Source: Thermoanaerobaculia bacterium (lineage in GTDB: Bacteria > Acidobacteriota > Thermoanaerobaculia > Multivoradales > J023). From it: a stretch of DNA of 64,000 nucleotides. Below are positions 7,780-15,542 of the stretch, one piece after another. A program made the translations under genes and the position numbers. Position 1 is the stretch's first letter; each line of letters starts with the position of its first letter. The stretch spans positions 62,001-126,000 of the forward strand of contig JAUIJL010000020.1 of NCBI GenBank assembly GCA_030431255.1, read 5' to 3'. A model generated the notes under the pieces. It was not told where the DNA came from. It worked only from the letters and a program-made list of their open reading frames with translations, and ran no database searches.

Positions 7780-8759
7780 CGAGTCATTCCGAGCTCTAGG
7801 GCCACCTCCCGAATCCCGTCGAAGTCCTCGTTGCGGGCTGGGATAAGCCCCTGCCTGGGCAACGCCACCAACAACGCGGGATCGTCGATGGCGATCAACG
7901 CCTTCTGGAGCCGATCGATAAACCCTTCGCCATAGCGTTGATCGAGCTCGGGATGCGCCGTCCAGTTGTAGTCCGCGTACTCAGGGGTCTGCCAAATCAC
8001 CCGACAGATCTCGGGATCGGTTTTACCCTCCGCGACCCGCCTCTCGTACACCTTGTAATTCGCCACACCCGCTTGGTACTGGCCCGATTCCACCAACTCG
8101 ACCGTGCGATCATGGCTGCCGGAGAACCCGGGCGTTTGACGAAAAAATTCACTCGGGCTCTTGCCCGTTGCCTGTTTGAGGAAATACTCGGGCATCAAAC
8201 GCCCGGAGGTCGAGCTCTCGGAGCCGAAGGTGAAATCCAGGTCGGCAATGGCCGTCGGAAATTGATCGGATCGCTCCAAACCCGTGGACCGGTGGGCGAT
8301 GAAGTAGGAGTAGTAATCCGGATCGGAGATGCCTTGGGCGATGGCCCGCGCTCCGGGCACCGCCTGCCGAGCCTGCACGCCCGTCAGCCCTCCGAACCAA
8401 GCCAGCAGGACGTCGCCGTTCTTAAACATCTCTACCGAGGCTTGGTAGTCCCGCGACGGGATGTATTGCACCTCCACCCCGAGCTCGTTTGAAAGATAGT
8501 CCACCAAGGGTGCGATCTTCGCTTCCAGCCGGCTCGAGGTTTGGTCTGGAATCGCGGAGAACCTCAACACCGGCGGCGCCTCCACTGTGGGTTCAGTGGA
8601 GCTGGGCTCGGTGGAGCTGGGTTCGGTGGAGCTGGGTTGCGGACCGCAAGCCGTCACCGCCATGAGGGCGGTGACGGCCACGGCGAGCCTTGAGGCGCGG
8701 CTCCAGGCCGAGAGAGCTTGATGACGAGATGGGTCTTTTTTAGACGATGTTTTAGACAC
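7776..8759 (-). CDS. PhnD-family substrate-binding lipoprotein, likely selenium oxyanion importer
   Basis: The product is 327 residues. A basic N-terminus and hydrophobic stretch end in the lipobox VTAC (Cys38), so it should be a lipid-anchored periplasmic binding protein. A low-complexity SSTEP repeat links the anchor to the PhnD-like fold (FSAIPDQ, then VQYIPSRDYQASVEMF and LAWFGGLTG). The GTG start has GGAGG eight bases upstream. The family binds phosphate, phosphite or phosphonates, but one branch is annotated as putative selenate-binding because it occurs with selenium genes. Here it starts 59 bases after the stop of a selenoprotein SelD gene on the same strand, so selenium uptake is favoured. 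Specificity is not proven by sequence. Confidence 0.83.
   Translation of the reverse strand: MSKTSSKKDPSRHQALSAWSRASRLAVAVTALMAVTACGPQPSSTEPSSTEPSSTEPTVEAPPVLRFSAIPDQTSSRLEAKIAPLVDYLSNELGVEVQYIPSRDYQASVEMFKNGDVLLAWFGGLTGVQARQAVPGARAIAQGISDPDYYSYFIAHRSTGLERSDQFPTAIADLDFTFGSESSTSGRLMPEYFLKQATGKSPSEFFRQTPGFSGSHDRTVELVESGQYQAGVANYKVYERRVAEGKTDPEICRVIWQTPEYADYNWTAHPELDQRYGEGFIDRLQKALIAIDDPALLVALPRQGLIPARNEDFDGIREVALELGMTR
8592..8636. repeat. 15-bp in-frame tandem repeat, 3 units
   Basis: Three near-identical copies of a unit containing GTGGAGCTGGG encode SSTEP repeats in the linker just after the lipid-anchor cysteine of the PhnD-like protein. Confidence 0.88.
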
Positions 8760-8818
8760 GGGGATACCTCCGTCGAGCGACGGTTAGGGTGAAAGGTCTG
8801 ATTCAAGACGGGAATAAG

Positions 8819-9877
8819 CTAGCTGAAGATCAGGAGATGCTCGCCTTGGGCCTCGACGGAGCCGATTCGCACGGCGTGCTCGCACCCCGCGGCCCTCAAG
8901 GCTTCGAGGGCGGATTCCGCTTGATGCTCCGGAAGCGCGACCAACAATCCGCCGCTGGTTTGGGGATCCACCACGATCTCCTGAAACCAAGTCGGCAAGG
9001 AGCGCTCGAAGCGAAGGGTATCTTGCACTCGCTGTCGGTTGACCTTGTTGACCCCGGTGGTCATGCCGCGACGGTAGGCTTCGAGGGCCTCGTCCATCAC
9101 CGGCACGGTCGACAAATCGACGCGCAGGGACACGTCCGAGGCGCGGGCTATCTCCAGCCCATGACCGGCGAGGCCGAATCCGGTGACGTCGGTCACCGCA
9201 TGGACCTCGAAAGCCTTCAGCGCCTCGGCCGCGTCTTTGTTGAGGGTCACCAGGGTTTCGATGCACTGTTCCATCGCTTGCGTCGAAATCCAGCCCTTCA
9301 GATTGGCGTTGAAAAGAACGCCGGAGCCGATGGGCTTGGTCAGGATCAGCGCGTCGCCCTCTTGGGCTCCCGCGTTGGTCCAAACCCGATCAGGGTCCAC
9401 AATGCCGGTGACCGAAAGGCCGAGCTTGGGCTCTTCGTCTTCGGTGGTGTGACCACCACCCAGCACCGCTCCCGCTTCCGTAATCTTGGTCAACGCCCCC
9501 GCCACCATTTGGTGCAAGACCGAATCGTCCAGCTTCCCTTCGGGGAAGCCCACGATCGTCAAGCAGACGAGGGGTTTGCCGCCCATGGCATAAACATCCG
9601 AGAGGGCATTGGCGGCCGCGATCTGTCCAAAGAGGTGGGCATCGTCCACCGGTGGAGTGATCAGATCCGCGGTAGTGACCAAAGCCGTCGAATCGTCCAA
9701 GCGGTAGACGGCGGCGTCATCGCTGGTCTCGAAACCGACCAGCAGGTTCGGATCCTCATTCCGGGGCAAGCCGGCGAGCAGCGAGTCGAGCCCGACCGGG
9801 CTCAGCTTCGCAGCTCAACCGCAGGTCTTGGCCAGCCCGGTGAGGGTGCGCTTTTGGAAAAGCTTCCCTATTGGCAT
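8819..9877 (-). CDS. selD: selenide, water dikinase (selenophosphate synthase), selenocysteine-containing
   Basis: The product is 352 residues if the in-frame TGA at 9817-9815 is read as selenocysteine. SelD makes selenophosphate from selenide and ATP, the selenium donor for Sec-tRNA and selenouridine. The true start is ATG at 9877, with AGGAG seven to eight bases upstream, giving residues up to TCGUAAKLSP with Sec21 and the essential Lys24. This matches the C17/K20 spacing of E. coli SelD, with Sec in the catalytic Cys place as in many Sec-decoding organisms. A SECIS-like hairpin follows the TGA directly. The rest is a complete AIRS-type ATP-binding enzyme (DDAAVY, GGGHTTEDEEPKLG, VTDVTGFGLAGHG). 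Standard gene callers would start at TTG 9769 and lose the active site. It heads an operon with the PhnD-C-E-E importer. Confidence 0.93.
9788..9803 (-). promoter_or_regulatory. SECIS-like hairpin for UGA recoding in selD
   Basis: On the coding strand GAGCCC-GGUC-GGGCUC forms a six-pair GC stem with a GGUC loop. The stem starts 11 bases after the UGA and the loop lies about 17 bases after it, within the window seen for bacterial SECIS elements, which carry a G/U-containing apical loop bound by SelB. It lies inside the reading frame, as expected in bacteria. Confidence 0.75.
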
Positions 9878-10136
9878 AGTCGACTCCTGTCGTGGCTCCC
9901 GGAGGAGCGGTGGATGATCGCGAAACCCGGCGACAAGTAAACCGACCCGGGCCCGCGGCGATGGAAACGCGACCGACGCTAGCCCACACTCCGAGGTTCG
10001 TCAATCATCGATCCACGGACGGCCCACGTCGGCGAGCTTTCTCGTGGTGTCGCTCCGTAGTACGTCACCGGCCCCGACTCGGTTCGCCCCGAGCCACGAT
10101 TCCGCCCAAAGAGCCGGGTCCAGCTCGACATCTCCC
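9878..10136. other. intergenic region between divergent selD and R-body operons
   Basis: The region between the selD start (9877) and the first reb-like gene (10210) is 332 bases long. Its right end holds the reb promoter and ribosome site, listed separately. The left end holds the selD ribosome site (AGGAG on the minus strand). No convincing minus-strand promoter or protein-coding signal is visible in the remainder. Confidence 0.6.
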
Positions 10137-10165
10137 TCGACACCCAGGGCGCTCGACGATAGATT
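10137..10165 (+). promoter_or_regulatory. sigma-70-type promoter of the R-body-like operon
   Basis: A -35 box TCGACA (10137-10142, five of six matches) is separated by exactly 17 bases from a -10 box TAGATT (10160-10165, four of six). Transcription would start near 10172, leaving a leader of about 38 bases that contains the AGGAG ribosome site at 10198-10202, seven bases before the ATG at 10210. Confidence 0.55.
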
Positions 10166-10209
10166 TAGGTTCCTCGCCCTTCATCTCGATCCACACCAGG
10201 AGCCTTCCC

Positions 10210-10560
10210 ATGGCTGAGCCAACTCCGGTCAACGGTCAAATTACCGACGCCGTCTCCGAAGACGCCGACGCTCAAGACCACGCCCACACCCAAACCGAGG
10301 CCGATTCCAATGAGAGCGACGTCATCGGGTCCTCACCAGCCGTGGCGCTCAGCACCCTCTACCAAGCTTCCGCTCAATCCCTCGGCATTGCCATGCAAAA
10401 TGCGGTCAGCGCCCAACAGAGCATGAACACATTGGCGATGGCAGTGACCGCTTCGAGCGTGAAGCTGGTCCAATCCGTTCCCGGGGACCAGACCATCGGC
10501 TTGGAAGACTTATTGCGGGTGCCCATGTTGCCGACCATGTCGGATGAGGAGAACAACTGA
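10210..10560 (+). CDS. RebB-family R-body protein (first of three)
   Basis: This 116-residue protein matches the RebB/R-body family pattern: an N-terminal VNGQITDAVSED segment, an acidic variable stretch, then SPAVALSTLYQ, a small-residue helix with NAVSAQQSMNTLAMAVTA and VKLVQ. In Caedibacter and some free-living bacteria, Reb proteins of this kind polymerise into coiled ribbons (R-bodies) that unroll with force, often on a pH change. The ATG start has AGGAG seven bases upstream and a sigma-70-like promoter ahead. The stop overlaps the next ATG by one base. Assignment rests on motif recognition, not on a profile search. Confidence 0.82.
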   Translation: MAEPTPVNGQITDAVSEDADAQDHAHTQTEADSNESDVIGSSPAVALSTLYQASAQSLGIAMQNAVSAQQSMNTLAMAVTASSVKLVQSVPGDQTIGLEDLLRVPMLPTMSDEENN

Positions 10561-10874
10561 TGTCGAGCCCTGAAGACGTCTCCGAGCCGACCGAAGAAGC
10601 TCACATGGAAACCAGGGAGAGCCCGGCACGGGATGCGCCGGACGTCGCCATTGCCACGATCTATCAGCACCTCGCCCACTCCAGCATCTTGGCGATGCAA
10701 AACGCCGTGCAGCAACAGCAGAATACGTGGACCGTGCAAATGGCGGTCACCGCCAAGCTGGTCCAGCAGATCTTGTCGGCAGACGCCGCTCCCATCTCCG
10801 GGGATCCGCTTTACGATCTCTTCGACGACATGGACGGCTTCGAAGACTACGACGACGAGGAAGGTGATTTCTGA
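10560..10874 (+). CDS. RebB-family R-body protein (second of three)
   Basis: This 104-residue paralogue of the preceding protein shows DVAIATIYQHLAHSSILAMQ, then NAVQQQQNTWTVQMAVTAKLVQ, aligned with the SPAVALSTLYQ...NAVSAQQ core of the first gene. It lacks the ITDAV segment and has instead an acidic N-terminus and a strongly acidic C-terminus (DDMDGFEDYDDEEGD). Start and stop codons overlap the flanking genes (TGATG), so all three should be translated in a coupled way at matched levels. It is likely a structural or assembly partner of the R-body ribbon. Confidence 0.78.
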   Translation: MSSPEDVSEPTEEAHMETRESPARDAPDVAIATIYQHLAHSSILAMQNAVQQQQNTWTVQMAVTAKLVQQILSADAAPISGDPLYDLFDDMDGFEDYDDEEGDF

Positions 10875-11275
10875 TGGCCGAGGGCAAGCTGGACGACGGC
10901 TCGCATTTGGACGAGGGCGCGCTTCACCACGAGGTGGCGGCGGCCATGGAGAAAGTCGGCGAGCACCTGCGGCACAGGGGCCCGAAAGATGGTCAGAGCT
11001 TGATCCAACTACAGATCGCCCATTCGCTCTCCTTGGCTCTGGCCGATTCCGTCGCCCAAACCCGCCGGCTCCAAACCCTGGCCATGGCCGGACAAGCCGC
11101 GGCGCAGAAAAAGCTGTTGGACGGCGGTGATCCGGAAACCGCCAGATTGGCCGCGCAGATGGGTCACGAGGCGGTAGAAGCTTCCGTTCAAGAAACCGTC
11201 GACCTGGCTCGGGCGGCCCTGGAGCTTTTTCAGCAATCCGAAAACGGCCGACACCTCGAACAACAAGAAGACTGA
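10874..11275 (+). CDS. RebB-like R-body-associated protein (third of three)
   Basis: This 133-residue helical protein overlaps the preceding gene by one base. Its middle, IQLQIAHSLSLALADSVAQT, then RRLQTLAMAGQAAAQKKLL, keeps the pattern of the Reb core (LYQ...S.G.A..NAV..QQ..NTLA) but is more diverged. A downstream segment, AAQMGHEAVEASVQETVDLARAALELF, has no counterpart in the other two. It could be the third ribbon subunit or an assembly factor. Known reb loci also contain several small related proteins in a row. The family match is weaker than for the first two genes. Confidence 0.62.
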   Translation: MAEGKLDDGSHLDEGALHHEVAAAMEKVGEHLRHRGPKDGQSLIQLQIAHSLSLALADSVAQTRRLQTLAMAGQAAAQKKLLDGGDPETARLAAQMGHEAVEASVQETVDLARAALELFQQSENGRHLEQQED

Positions 11276-11427
11276 GCTTTGCCCCTCGTGATTGGCCCAG
11301 CAAGCCGCGCCTGACATACTCCGCCGGTCGGGTCTCATCCGCCATCGAGCCTCGACCAGATGTGCAAGCTATCCGTCTAACCCTGCCCCGGGTCCCTTCC
11401 GGTGGGCACGTAGAGACAACGTCAAAT

Positions 11428-14163
11428 ATGCCCGATCTCTCCCGACTCAGCCATCCCGACCTCGATCCCACCGAAACCCGCGAGTGGTTGGAAGCGCTCG
11501 AAGATGTGCTTCGCCACGACGGCCCGGAACGAGCCGCCTTCCTGCTCGACCACTTGCTCGACCTCAGCCGACGTCGGGCCGCCGCCGAGGGCCACCATTT
11601 CGGCCCCCTCGGGCTTAATACCCAATATGTGAGCTCGATCTCCAAAGAGCAAGAGCCCGACTATCCGGGCGACTTGGACCTAGAGCGAAAGATCCGCGCG
11701 CTGCTCCGTTGGAACGCCATGGCCATGGTGGTCGGCGCCAACAAACGGCTCGACGGCATCGGCGGTCACATCGCCACCTACCAAAGCGTGGCGGTGCTCT
11801 TCGAAACCGGCTTCCAACACTTCTGGCATGCCGCCACCGAAGAGCACGGAGGCGACCTGGTCTTCTTCCAAGGGCACGCCTCGCCGGGCATTTACGCCCG
11901 TGGATTCCTCGAGGGGACCTTTGAAGAATCTCAATTGCTGCGGTTCCGTCAAGAGGTCGAGCCCGGGGGTATCTCCTCCTACCCCCACCCCTGGCTGATG
12001 CCCGACTATTGGCAAATGGCCACGGTTTCCATGGGCATCGGCCCCCTGAACGCGATCTACCAGGCTCGATTCCTCAAATATTTGCACCATCGCGGACTGG
12101 CCGACACCGCGAATCGGCATGTTTGGGCGTTCTGTGGTGACGGCGAGATGGACGAGCCCGAGTCCCAGGGCGCTTTGACCGTCGCCGGACGCGAAGGTCT
12201 GGACAACCTCATCATCGTCATCAATTGCAATCTTCAACGGCTCGACGGCCCGGTGCGTGGTAACGGCAAAATCATCCAGGAAATGGAGCGGTTATTCCAC
12301 GGCGCCGGCTGGAATGTGCTCAAGATCATGTGGGGATCCGATTGGGATCCCTTGCTGGCGGCCGATCACGATGGTCGATTGGTGCGCCGCATGCTCGAAG
12401 CGGTGGACGGTGAGATGCAAAACTACGGCGCCGCCAATCGCGGCGGCGCTTATATGCGCGAGCATTTCTTCGGCACCGACCCGGAGCTGGCGAAGCGGGT
12501 GGAGCATCTTTCCGATGAGCAGCTCGCCGGCTTGACCCGTGGCGGCCACGATCCGGTCAAAGTGCATGCCGCTTACAAAAAAGCGGTCGATCATGAGGGT
12601 CAGCCCACCGTCATCCTCGCCCATACGGTCAAGGGTTACGGCATGGGCGGCGATGGTGAGGGGCTCAACACCGCCCACCAGCAAAAGAAGATGAAGGTGG
12701 ACTCCATTCGCTCCCTGAGGGATCGCTTCCAGGTGCCCGTGGCCGACGAGCTGCTGCCCACCGAGGACAGCGATCTGGGCAACCTGCCCTTCGTGCGACC
12801 GGACGACGACCAGCCGGAGATAGCTTATCTCAAAGCCCGGCGTCAAGAGCTCGGTGGACCGTTCCCGAGCCGGCGGACCTCGGCGCCGGCCCTCGAAATC
12901 CCCGGGCTCGACACCTTCAAAGCCCTTTTCGAGGACACCGGGGATCGGGAGATCTCAACGACCCAGGCTTTTGTCCGCTTCTTGAACCTGCTGACCCGAG
13001 ACAAGAATCTCAAAGAGAGATTGGTGCCCATTCTCGCCGACGAAGCCCGCACCTTCGGCATGGAGGGCATGTTCCGACAACTGGGCATTTACTCGCCCAA
13101 GGGTCAGCTCTACGAGCCCGTGGACCGGGATCAGCTGATGTTCTACAAAGAATCCACCAGCGGCCAGATCCTGCAGGAGGGCATCAACGAAGCCGGCGCG
13201 GTGTCGTCGTGGACGGCGGCGGGCACCTCCTACTCCACCAGCGGCCTGCACATGATTCCGTTCTACATCTTCTATTCCATGTTCGGCTTCCAGCGGGTCG
13301 GCGATTTCATCTGGGCCGCCGCCGACATGCAAGCCAGGGGATTCCTCCTGGGTGGAACCTCCGGGCGGACCACTTTGAACGGTGAGGGTCTACAACACGA
13401 AGACGGCCACAGCCTGTTGATGGCCGCCACCGTGCCCACTTGCAAAGCCTACGACCCCACCTTCCACTATGAGGTGGCGGTGATCCTGCAAGACGGCTTG
13501 CGCCGCATGTACGGGCCCGACGACGAGAATTGCTTCTACTACCTGACCCTGCTGAACGAAAACTACAGCCAGCCGGCGATGCCCGAGACGACGACACCGG
13601 ATTCGGTGACCGAAGGCATCATCCGCGGCATGTATCTCTTCCAAAAGTCGCCGAGCCGGGCCAAGAAGAAACGAGTCCAGCTCATGGGCAGCGGCTCCAT
13701 TTTGCGCGAGGTGCTCGCGGCGGCCGAGCTGCTCGAGCAGGATTGGGGTGTGGCCGCCGATGTTTGGTCTTGCCCGAGCTTCGTTGAGCTGCGCCGCGAC
13801 GGCATGGCGACCGATCGCTGGAATCTACTGCATCCGGAAAGCGAGCCGCGGGTTGCGTACGTCACCCAATGCTTGGAAGGACACGCTGGCCCGGTGATCG
13901 CCTCCACCGACTACATGAAGGCCTACGCCGATCAGATCCGCGCTTGGGTGCCCGGCCGTTTCTCGGTGCTCGGCACCGACGGATTCGGCCGTTCCGACAC
14001 CCGAGAAAAGCTGCGCTATTTCTTCGAGGTCGACCGCCATTGGGTCACTGTGGCGGCCCTCAAAGCCTTGGCCGACGACAAAGCCGTCAGCGCCAACACC
14101 GTGAGCCAGGCCATCGAGGCCTATGGCTTGGACCCGGAAAAAGCCGACCCCACTACTGTTTAA
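11428..14163 (+). CDS. aceE: pyruvate dehydrogenase E1 component, homodimeric type
   Basis: The product is 911 residues, close to the usual 890 of the AceE family. It is the ThDP-dependent decarboxylase that passes acetyl units from pyruvate to the lipoyl arm of E2. The ThDP/Mg signature runs from CGDGEMDEPESQGAL (near residue 236) to NCNLQRLDGPVRGN. The PDH-specific N-terminus (YVSSISKEQEPDYPGDLDLE) and the histidine-rich active-site strands (GHASPGIYARGFLEG) are present. The ATG at 11428 is preferred over GTG at 11362 because it gives a family-typical N-terminus. The gene is followed by aceF and lpd in one operon; the reb-like genes end 152 bases upstream on the same strand. Confidence 0.95.
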   Translation: MPDLSRLSHPDLDPTETREWLEALEDVLRHDGPERAAFLLDHLLDLSRRRAAAEGHHFGPLGLNTQYVSSISKEQEPDYPGDLDLERKIRALLRWNAMAMVVGANKRLDGIGGHIATYQSVAVLFETGFQHFWHAATEEHGGDLVFFQGHASPGIYARGFLEGTFEESQLLRFRQEVEPGGISSYPHPWLMPDYWQMATVSMGIGPLNAIYQARFLKYLHHRGLADTANRHVWAFCGDGEMDEPESQGALTVAGREGLDNLIIVINCNLQRLDGPVRGNGKIIQEMERLFHGAGWNVLKIMWGSDWDPLLAADHDGRLVRRMLEAVDGEMQNYGAANRGGAYMREHFFGTDPELAKRVEHLSDEQLAGLTRGGHDPVKVHAAYKKAVDHEGQPTVILAHTVKGYGMGGDGEGLNTAHQQKKMKVDSIRSLRDRFQVPVADELLPTEDSDLGNLPFVRPDDDQPEIAYLKARRQELGGPFPSRRTSAPALEIPGLDTFKALFEDTGDREISTTQAFVRFLNLLTRDKNLKERLVPILADEARTFGMEGMFRQLGIYSPKGQLYEPVDRDQLMFYKESTSGQILQEGINEAGAVSSWTAAGTSYSTSGLHMIPFYIFYSMFGFQRVGDFIWAAADMQARGFLLGGTSGRTTLNGEGLQHEDGHSLLMAATVPTCKAYDPTFHYEVAVILQDGLRRMYGPDDENCFYYLTLLNENYSQPAMPETTTPDSVTEGIIRGMYLFQKSPSRAKKKRVQLMGSGSILREVLAAAELLEQDWGVAADVWSCPSFVELRRDGMATDRWNLLHPESEPRVAYVTQCLEGHAGPVIASTDYMKAYADQIRAWVPGRFSVLGTDGFGRSDTREKLRYFFEVDRHWVTVAALKALADDKAVSANTVSQAIEAYGLDPEKADPTTV

Positions 14164-14199
14164 CGCTTGGTTGATGCCTCGAAGACCGGAGACGAATTG

Positions 14200-15516
14200 A
14201 TGTCAGAGCTGATGGAAGTAAGGGTCCCCGACATCGGTGATTTCGACACCGTGGACGTGGTTGAAATTCTCGTGTCGGTGGGGGATTCCGTGGATGAGGA
14301 GGATCCGTTGATCACCCTCGAAAGCGATAAGGCCTCCATGGAAGTGCCTTCACCCGCGGCCGGCGTGGTGAAAGAAATCAAGGTCAACACTGGTGATCAG
14401 ATCGGCCAAGACGCGCCGATCCTTATGCTCGAGACCTCCGGCCCGTCGGCTTCCAAGCCCGACGCCGGTGAGAGCCCGGCCCAAGAGCCTCCTAAGTCCG
14501 AGTCCACGCCGAGCCACGCGCCGGCCGAGCCCCGGTCGGCGGCCGCCCCCCCGAAGCCCCAACCCGCCCAGCCGTCCTCCACCGTCGACGAGCAGGCGTT
14601 TGCCGATGCCTATGCCGGACCGGGCGTGCGCAAGCTGGCCCGGGAGCTGGGGGTCGATTTGGGCCGAGTCCAAGGAACCGGCCGCAAGGGCAGGATCACT
14701 CCCGAAGATCTCAGAAATTGGGTGAAATCCGCCCTAGCCGGCGGGGGAGCGCGGACCGGCGGCGGCGCGGTCGACGGCTTCCAATGGCCGGCGATGCCGA
14801 ATATCGACTTCTCCAAATTCGGCGAGGTGGAGCTCAAGTCCCTGTCACGCATCCGGAAAGTTTCGGCCCGCAATCTGCATCGCTCCTGGCTGCACGTCCC
14901 CCATGTCACCCAACACGACGAAGCGGACGTCACGGAGATGGAGGCCTTCCGCAAGGGCCACGCCGAGCAAGCAAAGAAGGAAGGCTACAAGCTCACCCCG
15001 TTGGCCTTCCTGCTCAAGGCCTCGGCTGCGGCCCTCAAAGCCTTCCCGGATTTCAACGCCTCCCTTTCCGCCGACGGCGAGTCCCTGGTGCTGAAGAAAT
15101 ATGTACACATTGGAGTCGCTGTCGACACGCCGGACGGTCTGGTGGTGCCGGTCATTCGCGACGTCGATCAGAAAGGATTGAAGCAGCTGGCCCAAGAGGT
15201 GGTCGAGGCGAGCGTCAAAGCTCGGGAAGGCAAGCTCACTCCCAAGGACTTCCAGGGGGCCTGCTTCACCATCTCGAGCCTCGGCGGCATCGGTGGAACC
15301 GCGTTCACGCCCATCGTCAACGCACCGGAAGTCGCGATCCTCGGTGTGTCGCGCACCCAAACGAAGCCGGTCTGGAACGGCTCGGAATTCGAGCCGCGCC
15401 CGATGCTGCCCCTCTCCCTATCCTACGATCACCGGGTGATCGACGGTGCCTCCGCCGCGCGGTTCACCGTCTACCTGTCCGGGTTGTTGTCCGACCTCCG
15501 CAAGCTCCTGCTTTAA
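14200..15516 (+). CDS. aceF: dihydrolipoamide acetyltransferase (PDH E2)
   Basis: This 438-residue core subunit of the pyruvate dehydrogenase complex has one N-terminal lipoyl domain (residues 1-76, lipoyl lysine K44 in ESDKASME). An Ala/Pro-rich flexible linker and a peripheral subunit-binding domain (about 142-180, VRKLARELGVDLGRVQGTG) come next, then the catalytic acyltransferase domain ending with SYDHRVIDGA (H411 and D415). The ATG at 14200 lies nine bases after a GGAGA tract; an upstream TTG would add unrelated residues. A single lipoyl domain contrasts with three in E. coli AceF. It lies 36 bases after aceE and 26 before lpd. Confidence 0.95.
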   Translation: MSELMEVRVPDIGDFDTVDVVEILVSVGDSVDEEDPLITLESDKASMEVPSPAAGVVKEIKVNTGDQIGQDAPILMLETSGPSASKPDAGESPAQEPPKSESTPSHAPAEPRSAAAPPKPQPAQPSSTVDEQAFADAYAGPGVRKLARELGVDLGRVQGTGRKGRITPEDLRNWVKSALAGGGARTGGGAVDGFQWPAMPNIDFSKFGEVELKSLSRIRKVSARNLHRSWLHVPHVTQHDEADVTEMEAFRKGHAEQAKKEGYKLTPLAFLLKASAAALKAFPDFNASLSADGESLVLKKYVHIGVAVDTPDGLVVPVIRDVDQKGLKQLAQEVVEASVKAREGKLTPKDFQGACFTISSLGGIGGTAFTPIVNAPEVAILGVSRTQTKPVWNGSEFEPRPMLPLSLSYDHRVIDGASAARFTVYLSGLLSDLRKLLL

Positions 15517-15542
15517 TCGCTTGATCGCAAGAGGAAACCAAG

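Noticed and set aside
5157-8759. Phosphonate catabolism locus
   Set aside because: The transporter family fits, but no C-P lyase or phosphonatase genes are adjacent, while selD is in the same operon. Kept only as an alternative substrate.
9769-9877. selD as a pseudogene interrupted by a stop codon
   Set aside because: The TGA sits exactly at the catalytic Cys/Sec position, with a strong SD and ATG upstream and a SECIS-like hairpin after it. Selenocysteine explains all of this better than decay.
8789-9940. 383-codon open frame on the plus strand opposite selD
   Set aside because: It is an antisense shadow of a clear SelD. Its translation is rich in Arg, Gly and His with no family motifs.
10374-11645. 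423-codon open frame on the minus strand across the reb-like genes and the aceE start
   Set aside because: It is antisense to three genes with family motifs and good ribosome sites. Its own sequence is Arg/Ser/Pro-rich with no recognisable domain, a usual shadow in high-GC DNA.
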